Positions 1 through 7,963 of a stretch of DNA of 64,000 nt are shown one piece after another. Within the stretch, counting starts at the first letter, position 1; each line of letters starts with the position of its first letter. The notes below the pieces were generated by a model. It worked only from the letters and a program-made list of their open reading frames with translations, did not search any database and was not told the origin of the DNA. The stretch comes from Thermoplasmata archaeon. GTDB taxonomy: Archaea > Thermoplasmatota > Thermoplasmata > UBA10834. Location: positions 62,001-126,000 of the forward strand of contig JAEHCM010000005.1 in assembly GCA_020696365.1 (NCBI GenBank), given 5' to 3'. The translations under genes and the position numbers were made by a program.

Positions 1-29
1 TCTTTCCCAGCGGGCGGCGGACCGGGTGT

Positions 30-569
30 TCAGACTTTGCGCCGCTTCCTGAGGACGTTCGCTACGATCAGATCTTCCGCCTCGCGTGTCATCGGGCCAG
101 TCCAATCCTCCAGGTCGAAAACGCCCTGGCCGACGCACTTCACGAGCACGGCCATCTGATGCGGGCAGAAATACCCCTTCTCCCTGCACTCGAGGCACTC
201 GCACGTTGTGGCGACGTCCTCCGTCGTCTGGTTCACGAACCTGACATTGTAGACCTCGTAGCCGTCGGACCGTCTGAGCGTGAATGTGGCGTTCACGATC
301 GCATCGTCGCACTCAGGATCGATCTGGACTATGCTCTTGCTCGCAGACCACTTGATGGCCTTGGCCATGTTCTCAATGAAGTAGATATCCTCCTGCAGCT
401 TGCAGAACTCCCCCAGGGCCCGCGCGTCCGCCATGTCCAGGAGATGCTGGACCAGGTCGTCCTTGAGAAGGCCGGAATACCCTTCGATGTCCTGGGCCTC
501 GCATAAGTTCCTGAGGCTCTGGACGGTCAGCCGCGAAAGCCTCAGTTCAAGCGATACTTCCTCGTTCAT
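30..569 (-). CDS. SAP-like/SWIM zinc-finger protein
   Basis: This 179-residue protein has an N-terminal helical stretch (about residues 10-45) that resembles a SAP or Rho-N motif, a small nucleic-acid-binding fold. It is followed by a Cys-x-Cys ... Cys-Pro-His arrangement at about residues 123-140 that matches a SWIM zinc finger. SWIM domains bind DNA or protein partners; the actual role here is unknown. The ATG at 569 lies downstream of a TATA-like stretch near 613-620, so it probably has its own promoter. The C-terminus is basic (RKRRKV). Its nearest neighbour is a DNA methyltransferase, but it is separated by about 70 bp and no functional link is shown. Confidence 0.8.
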   Translation of the reverse strand: MNEEVSLELRLSRLTVQSLRNLCEAQDIEGYSGLLKDDLVQHLLDMADARALGEFCKLQEDIYFIENMAKAIKWSASKSIVQIDPECDDAIVNATFTLRRSDGYEVYNVRFVNQTTEDVATTCECLECREKGYFCPHQMAVLVKCVGQGVFDLEDWTGPMTREAEDLIVANVLRKRRKV

Positions 570-639
570 CGATATCCCATCCCCGATGCGATGTCATAAT
601 CTCGGACCAGTGAGTTAAATGTAACTGCACCACGGAACT

Positions 640-1962
640 CTATAAGGTGCGATGCGTCGGCGCCTTCTTCCTCTGGAACACCAGGATGTGGTCCTTCTCG
701 ATGCGGCTGTTGTTCCACCTCGGGATGTCCAGATGCCTGTTGATCACGTCGTATACGTAGACCGCCTTCACCTCGAAGCCGGACCTAACAGCTATCCTCG
801 CGAGGATCGCATATGTCGGGACCCTCACCTTCCTCAGAGTGTTCTCACCTGCGACCATGCAGTACTTGCCGTTGCGCTTGAGCACCCTGTTCATCTCGGC
901 GAAGTTGCGCCTCATGTCGTCGAAGTACTTGTACACGAGGTAGGCGCTCTTCTTCTCCTTCTCCACGAGCCCGTTAAGCACCCGCCCAAGCTCCGGGATG
1001 CTGGTCTTCGGCTCCCACGGACGGTACTCGTTCACGTATGCTCTCGACGTCCCGACGATCTGTCCGTCCAGCTTGGCCATGTCGTCAATCAGGCCGAGCC
1101 AGTGCATCTCCAGCTTGTGCACACTGACATAATGTACGGCGCTCGCGTACGGAGGGGACGTTATCGCCAGGTCCATCTCCGAATCACCCAGCTGTATCTC
1201 CCTGGCATCCTTGCCGATTATCTTCACGACGGGTACGGTCCGGTAGTTCTCTTCGACGTCCCGCGATATGCGCCAAAGCCCCTCCGCGTCGATGAGCTTG
1301 TTACGCACGGTGTTCTCGAACTTGCCTATGGAGTCGAACGAGGTCTTGCCCTGCTCGTCCAGCTTCTTTCGGAAGCTCGTGACCTCGGGTATGAGGGAAT
1401 CGGCGTCAGAGTTCGACATCTTGCGGATGATCGACGAGAAGCATATCTTGAAGAAGTCCTGGCAGTCGCCCTTCCGTATCTTCCACACGTGCTTCTTTAT
1501 CGTAGCGAGGTCGGCCAGGACCGCCGGCCTGAACCAGTGGTCCCTGTTCGGAATCTCGGGTATCCACTCGCTGTTGTCGTCCTCGTCCGCATCTATGCTG
1601 GCGAAAAGACGGCTCGCCATGGAATCGAGGTGGCCAGGGTCCAAGGGCGTTATCTTGACCTTCGCGATCATCCGAGCGAGCGGATGGATGTCCACGCCGT
1701 AGGAGTTGCGTCCGAGGATGTAGGACTCGAGGAGGGTCGTCCCGGAACCCATGAACGGGTCGAGCACGTCGTCGCCTACCCGCGAGTACGATTCGAGACA
1801 GAACCGGGGTATCTGCGGTATGAACTTGGCAGGGTATCGGTGGATCCCGTGCGTGGCGTAGCTGACCTGCTTGCCTATGTACTTGCCCAGCTCCTCGGAT
1901 AGGTCGGTGGGCCTGGGCAGCCAGCTCAGGTCCCCTGAATCCCTCGACGATGACAAGGACAT
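640..1962 (-). CDS. DNA N4/N6-type methyltransferase
   Basis: This 440-residue protein carries the two hallmarks of amino-methyltransferases acting on DNA. The SAM-binding motif I (DPFMGSGTT) lies at about residues 68-76 and the catalytic TSPPY motif at about 268-272. The order, motif I before motif IV, differs from the beta-class permutation, and the TSPPY form is common among N4-cytosine enzymes. A divergent region of about 190 residues sits between the motifs and could hold target recognition. No restriction endonuclease is adjacent, so it may be an orphan methylase. It starts 32 bp after glyS and probably shares its transcript. Base specificity cannot be read from the sequence. Confidence 0.85.
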   Translation of the reverse strand: MSLSSSRDSGDLSWLPRPTDLSEELGKYIGKQVSYATHGIHRYPAKFIPQIPRFCLESYSRVGDDVLDPFMGSGTTLLESYILGRNSYGVDIHPLARMIAKVKITPLDPGHLDSMASRLFASIDADEDDNSEWIPEIPNRDHWFRPAVLADLATIKKHVWKIRKGDCQDFFKICFSSIIRKMSNSDADSLIPEVTSFRKKLDEQGKTSFDSIGKFENTVRNKLIDAEGLWRISRDVEENYRTVPVVKIIGKDAREIQLGDSEMDLAITSPPYASAVHYVSVHKLEMHWLGLIDDMAKLDGQIVGTSRAYVNEYRPWEPKTSIPELGRVLNGLVEKEKKSAYLVYKYFDDMRRNFAEMNRVLKRNGKYCMVAGENTLRKVRVPTYAILARIAVRSGFEVKAVYVYDVINRHLDIPRWNNSRIEKDHILVFQRKKAPTHRTL

Positions 1963-1994
1963 TTTGTTTCGTGATCTCCTCTGTTCCGCCTACT

Positions 1995-3692
1995 CTACAT
2001 ATTCGCGGGCGACTGCGGCGAGCGGCCTTCGATCATGTTGCGCACTGCGCAGATGACGTCGTCCAGCTTGACCCGGACCTGGTCCGCACTGTCCCGGTCC
2101 CGTATCGTGACCTGCCCGTCCTCCTTGGTCTCGTAGTCCACCGTCACGCAACAGGGAGTGCCGACCTCGTCCATCCTAGCATATCTGCGGCCTATCGAGC
2201 CCGAGTCGTCGTAGTACGCCGCCAAGCCTTCGCCCACGAGCGAATCGTACAGCCGACGGGCGATATCGTCCAGGCCGTCGCGGGCCATGAGAGGGAAGAC
2301 GCCGACCTTGACCGGAGCCACCAACCCCTTCAAGGAGAGGGTGACATAATCGTCTCTTACGCGGTAGGCGTGTTCGAGCAGCGTGTAGAGTATCCTGTCC
2401 ACCCCGTACGCGGGCTCGATCACGTGGGGCACGAACTTGTCGCCGGATATCTTCTCGGTCGTGACTGCGAGCTCGTAGCACGTCGAGGGCACCTCGACCT
2501 TGCGCCCATCCATATCGACCTGCACGGAATCCCTGTCACGGACCGCGTCAGGAGGGAGCTGGGCGACGATCCCTGCAAGGGCTTTCGTGTCGCCTCTGAA
2601 CAGCTTACCCATCACATCGTACTTTGGTCGGACGACCTCCTTCGTGATCTCCTTCGGCTCGTCGAACCGCTCGAAGGCCGTCAGGTCGGCGCCCGAGTGC
2701 GTTAGATGCGCCTCCAAGTCGTAGCACCCGCGATCGGCGACACCGACGAGCTCGACCCAGCCGTAGCCGGTCTCCGCCTCGAGGTCCCAACAGTCCGTAG
2801 CATAGTGCGCCATCTCGTCCTTCTCGTGCTGGCGGAAGCGCATCCGAGCCGGGTCCACGCCAACATCCACCGCGAACCTCTGTGTCAGCCACATGAAGTA
2901 GGCGAGCGCCTCGTTCGCGATCGTCCCAGAGGAGACCGCGTCCGCGAGGCTCATGGAGGTGGGCGGGCCGTTGTTGGGCATGAGCGAGAGCATCTCGGCC
3001 TTGACATTCCCATACCTAGGCCATGTCTTCCTCTCGGGATGGAAGAACACCTCGGCTTCCATCTGGTTGAACTCTCTGAGTCTCAGCAGCCCCTGCCTCG
3101 GGGATATCTCGTTCCTGAATGAGCGGCCAATCTGGACCGCGCCTACCGGGAGCCTCTCCCTGCCGAACCGGTATATCTGCGAGAAGTTCACGAACATGCC
3201 TTGGGCGGTCTCCGGTCGCAGGTATCCGACTTTGGCGGAGCCCGCGCCCACCGATGTCCTGAACATGAGATTGAAGCGCTTCGGAGCCGTGAGCTCTCCC
3301 TTGCACGCGGGGCAGCTCACATCGTTCTTCCTCAGAAGGTCTCCCAGCTCCTTATCCTTGAGCGCGGCCGGGTTGTCGTGGAGGCCCTCCGCGAGATGGT
3401 CTGCACGGTATGTCTCCCCGCACCCAGTACACTCGACGTACATGTCAGCGAACGTGTCCAGGTGGCCAGAGGCTTCGAACACGGGCTCGGGGGCGATCAT
3501 CGGACATACGAGCTCCTGAAGGCCCTCCTCCAGGACGTGCAACCGCCTCCAGTGCGACTCGATGTTGACCTTCATGGCGGCACCGAGAGGACCGTAGTCG
3601 AAGAATCCCGCCGCCCCACCGTAGATATCGTACGCGGGCCATAGGAAACCTCTGCGCTTGCAGAGAGACAGCAACTCCTGGGGATCGTCCAT
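1995..3692 (-). CDS. glyS: Glycyl-tRNA synthetase (archaeal/eukaryotic alpha2 type)
   Basis: The 565-residue protein opens with the conserved N-terminus of archaeal-type GlyRS (CKRRGFLWPAYDIYGG..GFFDYGPLG). It continues with class II motif 2 around FRNEISPRQGL and a motif 3 region around EPAYGVDRILY, followed by a C-terminal anticodon-binding domain. Paired cysteines at CTGCGETY and CPACKGEL suggest a zinc-binding insertion. It charges tRNA-Gly in the cytoplasm. The ATG at 3692 lies 6 bp after the CBS gene, so both sit in one minus-strand operon with UspA and an amidohydrolase. Length and motifs are normal for the family. Confidence 0.97.
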   Translation of the reverse strand: MDDPQELLSLCKRRGFLWPAYDIYGGAAGFFDYGPLGAAMKVNIESHWRRLHVLEEGLQELVCPMIAPEPVFEASGHLDTFADMYVECTGCGETYRADHLAEGLHDNPAALKDKELGDLLRKNDVSCPACKGELTAPKRFNLMFRTSVGAGSAKVGYLRPETAQGMFVNFSQIYRFGRERLPVGAVQIGRSFRNEISPRQGLLRLREFNQMEAEVFFHPERKTWPRYGNVKAEMLSLMPNNGPPTSMSLADAVSSGTIANEALAYFMWLTQRFAVDVGVDPARMRFRQHEKDEMAHYATDCWDLEAETGYGWVELVGVADRGCYDLEAHLTHSGADLTAFERFDEPKEITKEVVRPKYDVMGKLFRGDTKALAGIVAQLPPDAVRDRDSVQVDMDGRKVEVPSTCYELAVTTEKISGDKFVPHVIEPAYGVDRILYTLLEHAYRVRDDYVTLSLKGLVAPVKVGVFPLMARDGLDDIARRLYDSLVGEGLAAYYDDSGSIGRRYARMDEVGTPCCVTVDYETKEDGQVTIRDRDSADQVRVKLDDVICAVRNMIEGRSPQSPANM

Positions 3693-3698
3693 CTCAAA

Positions 3699-4541
3699 TC
3701 ACTTGATGAGCGTAGATATGACGTCTGTATCATAAATCATCGCTACAAGGTTGTCCTTGGAATCCCTAACAGGGAGCTGCCCGAAGTCGTGCTTGCGCAT
3801 GATCTTGGCAGCATCGGCCACGAGCGTCTTCTTGAACACGGTGACCGGACTATGGATCATTATGTCCTTCACGGTGAGCTTGGGAAGGTTCACCTTTGAG
3901 ACCTCGTACCAGAGCTTCATGACGTTCCTGACGCCCTCCCAGTTCCAGTTGTCAGCGCCGCTGTTCAACCCCAGGTCGCTCATCACGACCGTGTTGTCCA
4001 CGACGCTCTGGTTGAAGATGTCCCTGTCCGTGATTATCCCGACAAGCTTCGCATCGTCGTCCATGACTGGGAGCGCGTTGACCTTCGCAGCCCGGAACGT
4101 CGCAAGTGCGACGACCAGAGGGGCGCCCGTGTAGACGGGTATGCAGGGTGAGCGCACGATGTTCTCGACGGTGACCTCGGGGTTCTCCCTCTCGACAACA
4201 ATCAACAGGTCGGTAGGAGTTATGATGCCCACCAGCTTACCGTTCTCCACGACGGGCAGATGGCTCAGGTTCTGCTCGACCATGACCTTGGCGGCGTCCT
4301 TGACGTCCGCCTTCGGGGATATCGTCGGGTAGTCCCGCTTCATCACGAGCGCGAGCTGCTCCTCTTCGGGCTTGGAGAAGATATCCTGGCGTGTGACGAA
4401 GCCAGCGAGGGTTCCATCGGACGATTTGACGACGGGCATTCCGGTCTTATTGCTCTTCACGAGCTTCTTGAGCACCTCGGTCCTGGTGCCCGGGAGCTCG
4501 GCAATTATTGGATTCTCTGTCATTATGTCCTTAACCTTCAT
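3699..4541 (-). CDS. Four-CBS-domain protein
   Basis: The 280-residue protein is made almost entirely of four CBS repeats, at about residues 1-60, 70-130, 135-190 and 220-280. Each shows the typical V-x-D-I-M start and a G-(F/I)-(V/I)-T-x-x-D-(I/L/V) end. Pairs of CBS domains bind adenine nucleotides such as AMP, ATP or SAM and act as energy or ligand sensors. No catalytic domain is attached, so it is probably a stand-alone regulator. It follows a UspA gene by 7 bp and precedes glyS by 6 bp. Co-transcription with an ATP-binding UspA protein is consistent with nucleotide sensing, but the target is unknown. Confidence 0.9.
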   Translation of the reverse strand: MKVKDIMTENPIIAELPGTRTEVLKKLVKSNKTGMPVVKSSDGTLAGFVTRQDIFSKPEEEQLALVMKRDYPTISPKADVKDAAKVMVEQNLSHLPVVENGKLVGIITPTDLLIVVERENPEVTVENIVRSPCIPVYTGAPLVVALATFRAAKVNALPVMDDDAKLVGIITDRDIFNQSVVDNTVVMSDLGLNSGADNWNWEGVRNVMKLWYEVSKVNLPKLTVKDIMIHSPVTVFKKTLVADAAKIMRKHDFGQLPVRDSKDNLVAMIYDTDVISTLIK

Positions 4542-4548
4542 CCGAAAG

Positions 4549-4977
4549 TCACCTCCTCTTGCTCCTGACCACGAGCACTGGGCACGGAGCGTATCGCGTC
4601 ACCCTCTCAGCCACGCTTCCCATGAACAGCTTCGAGAGGGCGGAACGCCCAAGCGTCCCGAGGACGACTAGGTCGAAGTCCGCGGACGTCTCGACGATCT
4701 TCCTTGTCGGAGAGCCTTCGATGATCAATGGCGTGACCTTCAGGCCCATCGCCTCGCCCTCCTTGACGACATCCTCCACCGCCCGCTTGCCCTCGTTCTC
4801 AAGCAACGAGTAGACGCTGACGATCGAGGAATCCATCGGAAAGCTCACGAACGATGTCTGGTCCACGACATAGAGAGCAGTCACCTCCGCTCCAAGCACC
4901 TTGGCGAGATGAAGACCACGTGAGACGGCCTCCTTCGTGTAGTCGGAGCCGTCGGTCGCGATAAGGACCCTCTTCAT
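4549..4977 (-). CDS. Universal stress protein (UspA family)
   Basis: The start MKRVLIATDGSDYTKEA and the C-terminal GTLGRSALSKLFMGSVAERV motif give the ATP-binding signature G-x2-G-x9-G-S of the UspA family. At 142 residues it is a single-domain protein of usual size, expected to form cytoplasmic dimers binding ATP. I chose the ATG at 4977 because it overlaps the stop of the upstream amidohydrolase as ATGA, a classic translational coupling. An in-frame ATG at 4986 would add three residues. It sits in an operon with a CBS-domain protein and GlyRS. Confidence 0.92.
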   Translation of the reverse strand: MKRVLIATDGSDYTKEAVSRGLHLAKVLGAEVTALYVVDQTSFVSFPMDSSIVSVYSLLENEGKRAVEDVVKEGEAMGLKVTPLIIEGSPTRKIVETSADFDLVVLGTLGRSALSKLFMGSVAERVTRYAPCPVLVVRSKRR

Positions 4978-6062
4978 GCCGTCCATACCTTCATCCTCCT
5001 CACCATGCCGTTCTGTATCACAGCTGAGACTTCCGCAGACCCGTCCGAAGACACCAATTCGAGAAGTGGGTCCTCGCCCTGGACGTCTATCACCACGAGG
5101 TCATCGGATGTACTCAATTCCGTAGTTATCTTGCGCTTCGGATTTAATACTTTGTGCCCAGAATACGTTGCCAGACGTACCGCGTCGAACTCGGACAGGC
5201 CACCTGCGGAAGCACCCAGATGATATGCGGCGCGTATCTCGGACATCATGTCGGGTTCGCATATCATCGCGTTGTCGGTCCCGAGGGCGACGGAGACGCC
5301 GAGCCTGAGGAGCATGGGGATGTCCGGCGACAACCCGAACGCCTTGTTGGACCTGGGACACACGACTATCGGGACCCGTTTGTCGGCGCATGCTGCGATG
5401 TCATCCTCCGATGCCGCAGTCATATGCACCAGGAAATCGGGCTCCAGGCGAAGAATCGCTTCGATGTCCTCCCTCCGAGACTCGCTCGCGTGCAGCGCGA
5501 ACACCTTGTCGAAACGCTTGCACATGCCGGAAGCCTTCTCTAGCAGATCCAGAGGCCAATCGGATATCGAGCTGAAGGCTAGGCCGTCGCACTGCCCGAT
5601 CAACGCGCGAAGGTCGTCATCTGTGGAGGACGGGCCTGCCGGACGACCCAGCACGACCCCTCCGATATCGGCGTCGATGGTCACGTCCCTCAGACAGGAT
5701 ACCCCCTGCAAGCCCTCCTCGCGGAAGTCGATGAAACTGGTCGTCCCCGTCCTCCACATCAGGTCCAGGGACGCTCTCATTCCGGAACGCTTCTCCTCGT
5801 CGGTCGCGGAAGCCAGGGCGCGGTGCTTGTAACCACCAGGGCCGACTATCTCCTCGACGGACCCCTTGGGTGCGGGATATGCGAAGGCGTCTCCCAGGTG
5901 GGTGTGCGCGTTCACGAAGGCGGGGAGCACGATGGAGCGCGTGGATTCCGGCGGAGGGTCCTCCAACAGTAACTCCTCGGCGAGGCCATCCCTCGACCTC
6001 ACGCATCCAGGGACGAGGCCGTCTTGCGTGAACACCCAATTGCCCAGGTACTCCTCGGCCAT
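4974..6062 (-). CDS. Amidohydrolase (deaminase/chlorohydrolase-like)
   Basis: This metal-dependent hydrolase of the TrzN/ATZ/SAH-deaminase class shows the HxH metal motif in VNAHTHLGDA, a metal histidine in FALHASES, a VCPRSNKAFG segment, and a catalytic Asp in ALGTDNAM. These enzymes deaminate nucleosides or purine-like rings such as S-adenosylhomocysteine, adenosine or methylthioadenosine; the substrate cannot be fixed from sequence. I chose the ATG at 6062 because a TATA-like element near 6092-6103 would put the transcription start just upstream of it. An ATG at 6110 lies too close to that element. It is the first gene of a five-gene minus-strand operon. Confidence 0.85.
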   Translation of the reverse strand: MAEEYLGNWVFTQDGLVPGCVRSRDGLAEELLLEDPPPESTRSIVLPAFVNAHTHLGDAFAYPAPKGSVEEIVGPGGYKHRALASATDEEKRSGMRASLDLMWRTGTTSFIDFREEGLQGVSCLRDVTIDADIGGVVLGRPAGPSSTDDDLRALIGQCDGLAFSSISDWPLDLLEKASGMCKRFDKVFALHASESRREDIEAILRLEPDFLVHMTAASEDDIAACADKRVPIVVCPRSNKAFGLSPDIPMLLRLGVSVALGTDNAMICEPDMMSEIRAAYHLGASAGGLSEFDAVRLATYSGHKVLNPKRKITTELSTSDDLVVIDVQGEDPLLELVSSDGSAEVSAVIQNGMVRRMKVWTA

Positions 6063-6189
6063 GATTCCCAGGCAAGATGGCGAGCCGGCATCTAAATAGT
6101 TGCCCATCAAGAGGAATGCCGCCGGAGAACACGGCGAGTGGCATGTGTTTCGAAAATTGATTCAGAGACTTCTGATTTGGTCAAGAGAA

Positions 6190-6196
6190 TTTATAT
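6190..6196 (+). promoter_or_regulatory. TATA box of the ferredoxin gene
   Basis: TTTATAT lies about 50 bp upstream of the ferredoxin start, in the position of an archaeal TATA box. Transcription should begin near 6215-6222, leaving a short leader with a GGAGGT ribosome site at 6230-6235, eight bases before the ATG. Confidence 0.7.
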
Positions 6197-6242
6197 GGAA
6201 GGAGACAATCCCCGAATCAACAGTACGATGGAGGTTATTCTG

Positions 6243-6413
6243 ATGGTTGCCAAGATTAACAAGGACGAGTGCGTCGCTTGCGGCGCTTGCGTCGATGTCT
6301 GCCCAGAGGATGCGATTACCTGCGACGACGTGGCCGTTGTCAACGAGGAGAAGTGTCTTGACTGCGGTGCGTGCGTGGACGAGTGCCCGAGCGATGCGAT
6401 AACGATGGAGTAG
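6243..6413 (+). CDS. 2[4Fe-4S] ferredoxin
   Basis: The 56-residue protein contains two Cys-x2-Cys-x2-Cys-x3-Cys-Pro motifs (CVACGACVDVCP and CLDCGACVDECP), each binding one [4Fe-4S] cluster, so it is a small soluble electron carrier. I chose the ATG at 6243 because a perfect GGAGGT lies eight bases upstream and because ferredoxins of this type start a few residues before the first cluster motif. A TATA box lies at 6190. A plausible partner in this window is the 2-oxoacid:ferredoxin oxidoreductase at 53-56 kb, but nothing ties the two directly. Confidence 0.95.
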   Translation: MVAKINKDECVACGACVDVCPEDAITCDDVAVVNEEKCLDCGACVDECPSDAITME

Positions 6414-6571
6414 ACGCTCGTAATATCGCGTGGCTGGCGACGGGGTCTGACGGACGGAGACCCCCCTGAAACCCCTTCATTCCGTGATTCTCCGTGATCG
6501 CCTTCTGCCAAGCTTGAAATAGGTTCAGTCTGCTGCCTACGGCCGGTGAGCTGACGACATCCTGGCTGGTA

Positions 6572-7324
6572 ATGGCAGTCATCATCGTGCTTGTCGCTTT
6601 CGTACCTTCCATACTCTACCTCATATGGATACGCAACACCGAGAGGTTCTCGCGCGAGCCGTACGGGAGGCTGCTTAGGGTGTTCTTCTTCGGAGCCATC
6701 GTCTCCGTGTTCATCGCAATCGTGTTCGAGCTCATCCTCACCATAGCATTCAGCCAGAACATCGAGAGGGTGTACCAGTACCTCGGCGAGAACCCCAGCC
6801 TGCCGACGATAGTGCTCGCCTGCGTAATCGCGCCCTTCGTGGAGGAGGCCGCGAAGGGCTTGGGGGCTCTAAAAGCCAGAAAATTCCTGACGGAACTGGA
6901 GAACGGCATAGTCTACGGGGCAGCGGTCGGGCTCGGCTTCGCCGCGACCGAGAACCTCCTCTACGAGAACGCTGCTCTGATAGAGGGAGGAGCACAGGCG
7001 TTCATAGCCACGGCCGTGATAAGGAGCATATCATCCGCGCTGCTGCATGCCACATCCTCGGCGGTCATGGGCCTTGGGATCGCCAGGAAGACCCTCAGAA
7101 TGGGCGGTTGGGGGATGTACTACCTTGCCGCCGTCGCGATGCACAGCCTGTTCAATTTCGCTGCATCCTTCGGCGTCCTCTACGAGGGAGAGGTCGGAGA
7201 GATCGCGTACACCATAGGCCTCGCCGCTGCCCTCATGATCGTGTTCGTAGGCGTCTCTGCCATGCGGTCGAAGATCAGGGCCCTGGACCGAGGACATGTG
7301 AGAAAGGCGAGGAAGATCGTCTGA
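6572..7324 (+). CDS. PrsW-family intramembrane metalloprotease
   Basis: The 250-residue polytopic membrane protein has about seven hydrophobic segments. It shows the PrsW signatures: a glutamate pair in FVEEAAKGLG, GLGFAATENLLYE, and a histidine-bearing helix (LLHATSSAVMG) followed by a second histidine helix (AAVAMHSLFN). In bacteria PrsW cleaves a membrane anti-sigma factor within the bilayer; archaeal substrates are unknown. All expected metal-ligand residues appear present. It stands alone between the ferredoxin and thpR on the same strand, with gaps large enough for separate promoters. Confidence 0.85.
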   Translation: MAVIIVLVAFVPSILYLIWIRNTERFSREPYGRLLRVFFFGAIVSVFIAIVFELILTIAFSQNIERVYQYLGENPSLPTIVLACVIAPFVEEAAKGLGALKARKFLTELENGIVYGAAVGLGFAATENLLYENAALIEGGAQAFIATAVIRSISSALLHATSSAVMGLGIARKTLRMGGWGMYYLAAVAMHSLFNFAASFGVLYEGEVGEIAYTIGLAAALMIVFVGVSAMRSKIRALDRGHVRKARKIV

Positions 7325-7382
7325 GAGGAGGAACCCCGCCCCCGGGAAAGAAATAAGAGGGAGAGGTTGCGATTTCCCATCG

Positions 7383-7943
7383 TTGAGGTTCAGAGCATTC
7401 ATATCCGCCGATATCTCGCCGAGCGATTCACTCGCCGCACTGCTGGACCAGCTCAGAGAGTCTCGAGCGGACATCAAGGTGGTGAGGCCCACCAACCTGC
7501 ACTTCACCCTGAAGTTCCTCGGCGACACGGAGGAAGAGCTGGTCGACGTGATCACGGACAGGATGCGCGAGTCCGTGGGGGGGACCCAGGCATTCACGAT
7601 CAAGCTCAAAGGGATCGGAGCCTTTCCTTCCATGTCGAACATACGGGTGATATGGATAGGAATCGAAGACGGCAGACACCTAACAGGGCTTGCAGCCCGA
7701 CTTGATTCGTCACTGGAAGAGATTGGGTTGGAACGCGACCGCAAGGGGTTCAAACCCCATCTGACGGTGGCTCGGGCCAGAAGCAGTAGAGGACTGGACA
7801 TCGTTCAGGGACTGATCGTGGCAAACGCGGCTACTGATTTCGGCGGTTACTCCATCGACAAGATAGTGCTTAAGAAGAGCACCCTCACCCCGCAGGGGCC
7901 TCGGTACTCGAACATCAGCGAGGTCATGCTAGCCCAGGGCTGA
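7383..7943 (+). CDS. thpR: RNA 2',3'-cyclic phosphodiesterase (2'-5' RNA ligase family)
   Basis: The 186-residue protein belongs to the 2H phosphoesterase superfamily. The two His-x-Thr catalytic motifs are visible as LHFTLKF (His about 40) and KPHLTVARA (His about 127). Family members hydrolyse 2',3'-cyclic phosphate RNA ends and can act on 2'-5' linkages in vitro. The start is a TTG at 7383; a TATA-like AAATAAG near 7350 suggests a nearly leaderless transcript. The length is normal for the family. Confidence 0.92.
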   Translation: MRFRAFISADISPSDSLAALLDQLRESRADIKVVRPTNLHFTLKFLGDTEEELVDVITDRMRESVGGTQAFTIKLKGIGAFPSMSNIRVIWIGIEDGRHLTGLAARLDSSLEEIGLERDRKGFKPHLTVARARSSRGLDIVQGLIVANAATDFGGYSIDKIVLKKSTLTPQGPRYSNISEVMLAQG

Positions 7944-7963
7944 AACGGCACGAGCCCGCCTTT

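Noticed and set aside
652..1902. Long plus-strand open frame opposite the methyltransferase
   Set aside because: It is the antisense shadow of a clear methyltransferase in high-G+C DNA; no ribosome site and no protein-like pattern.
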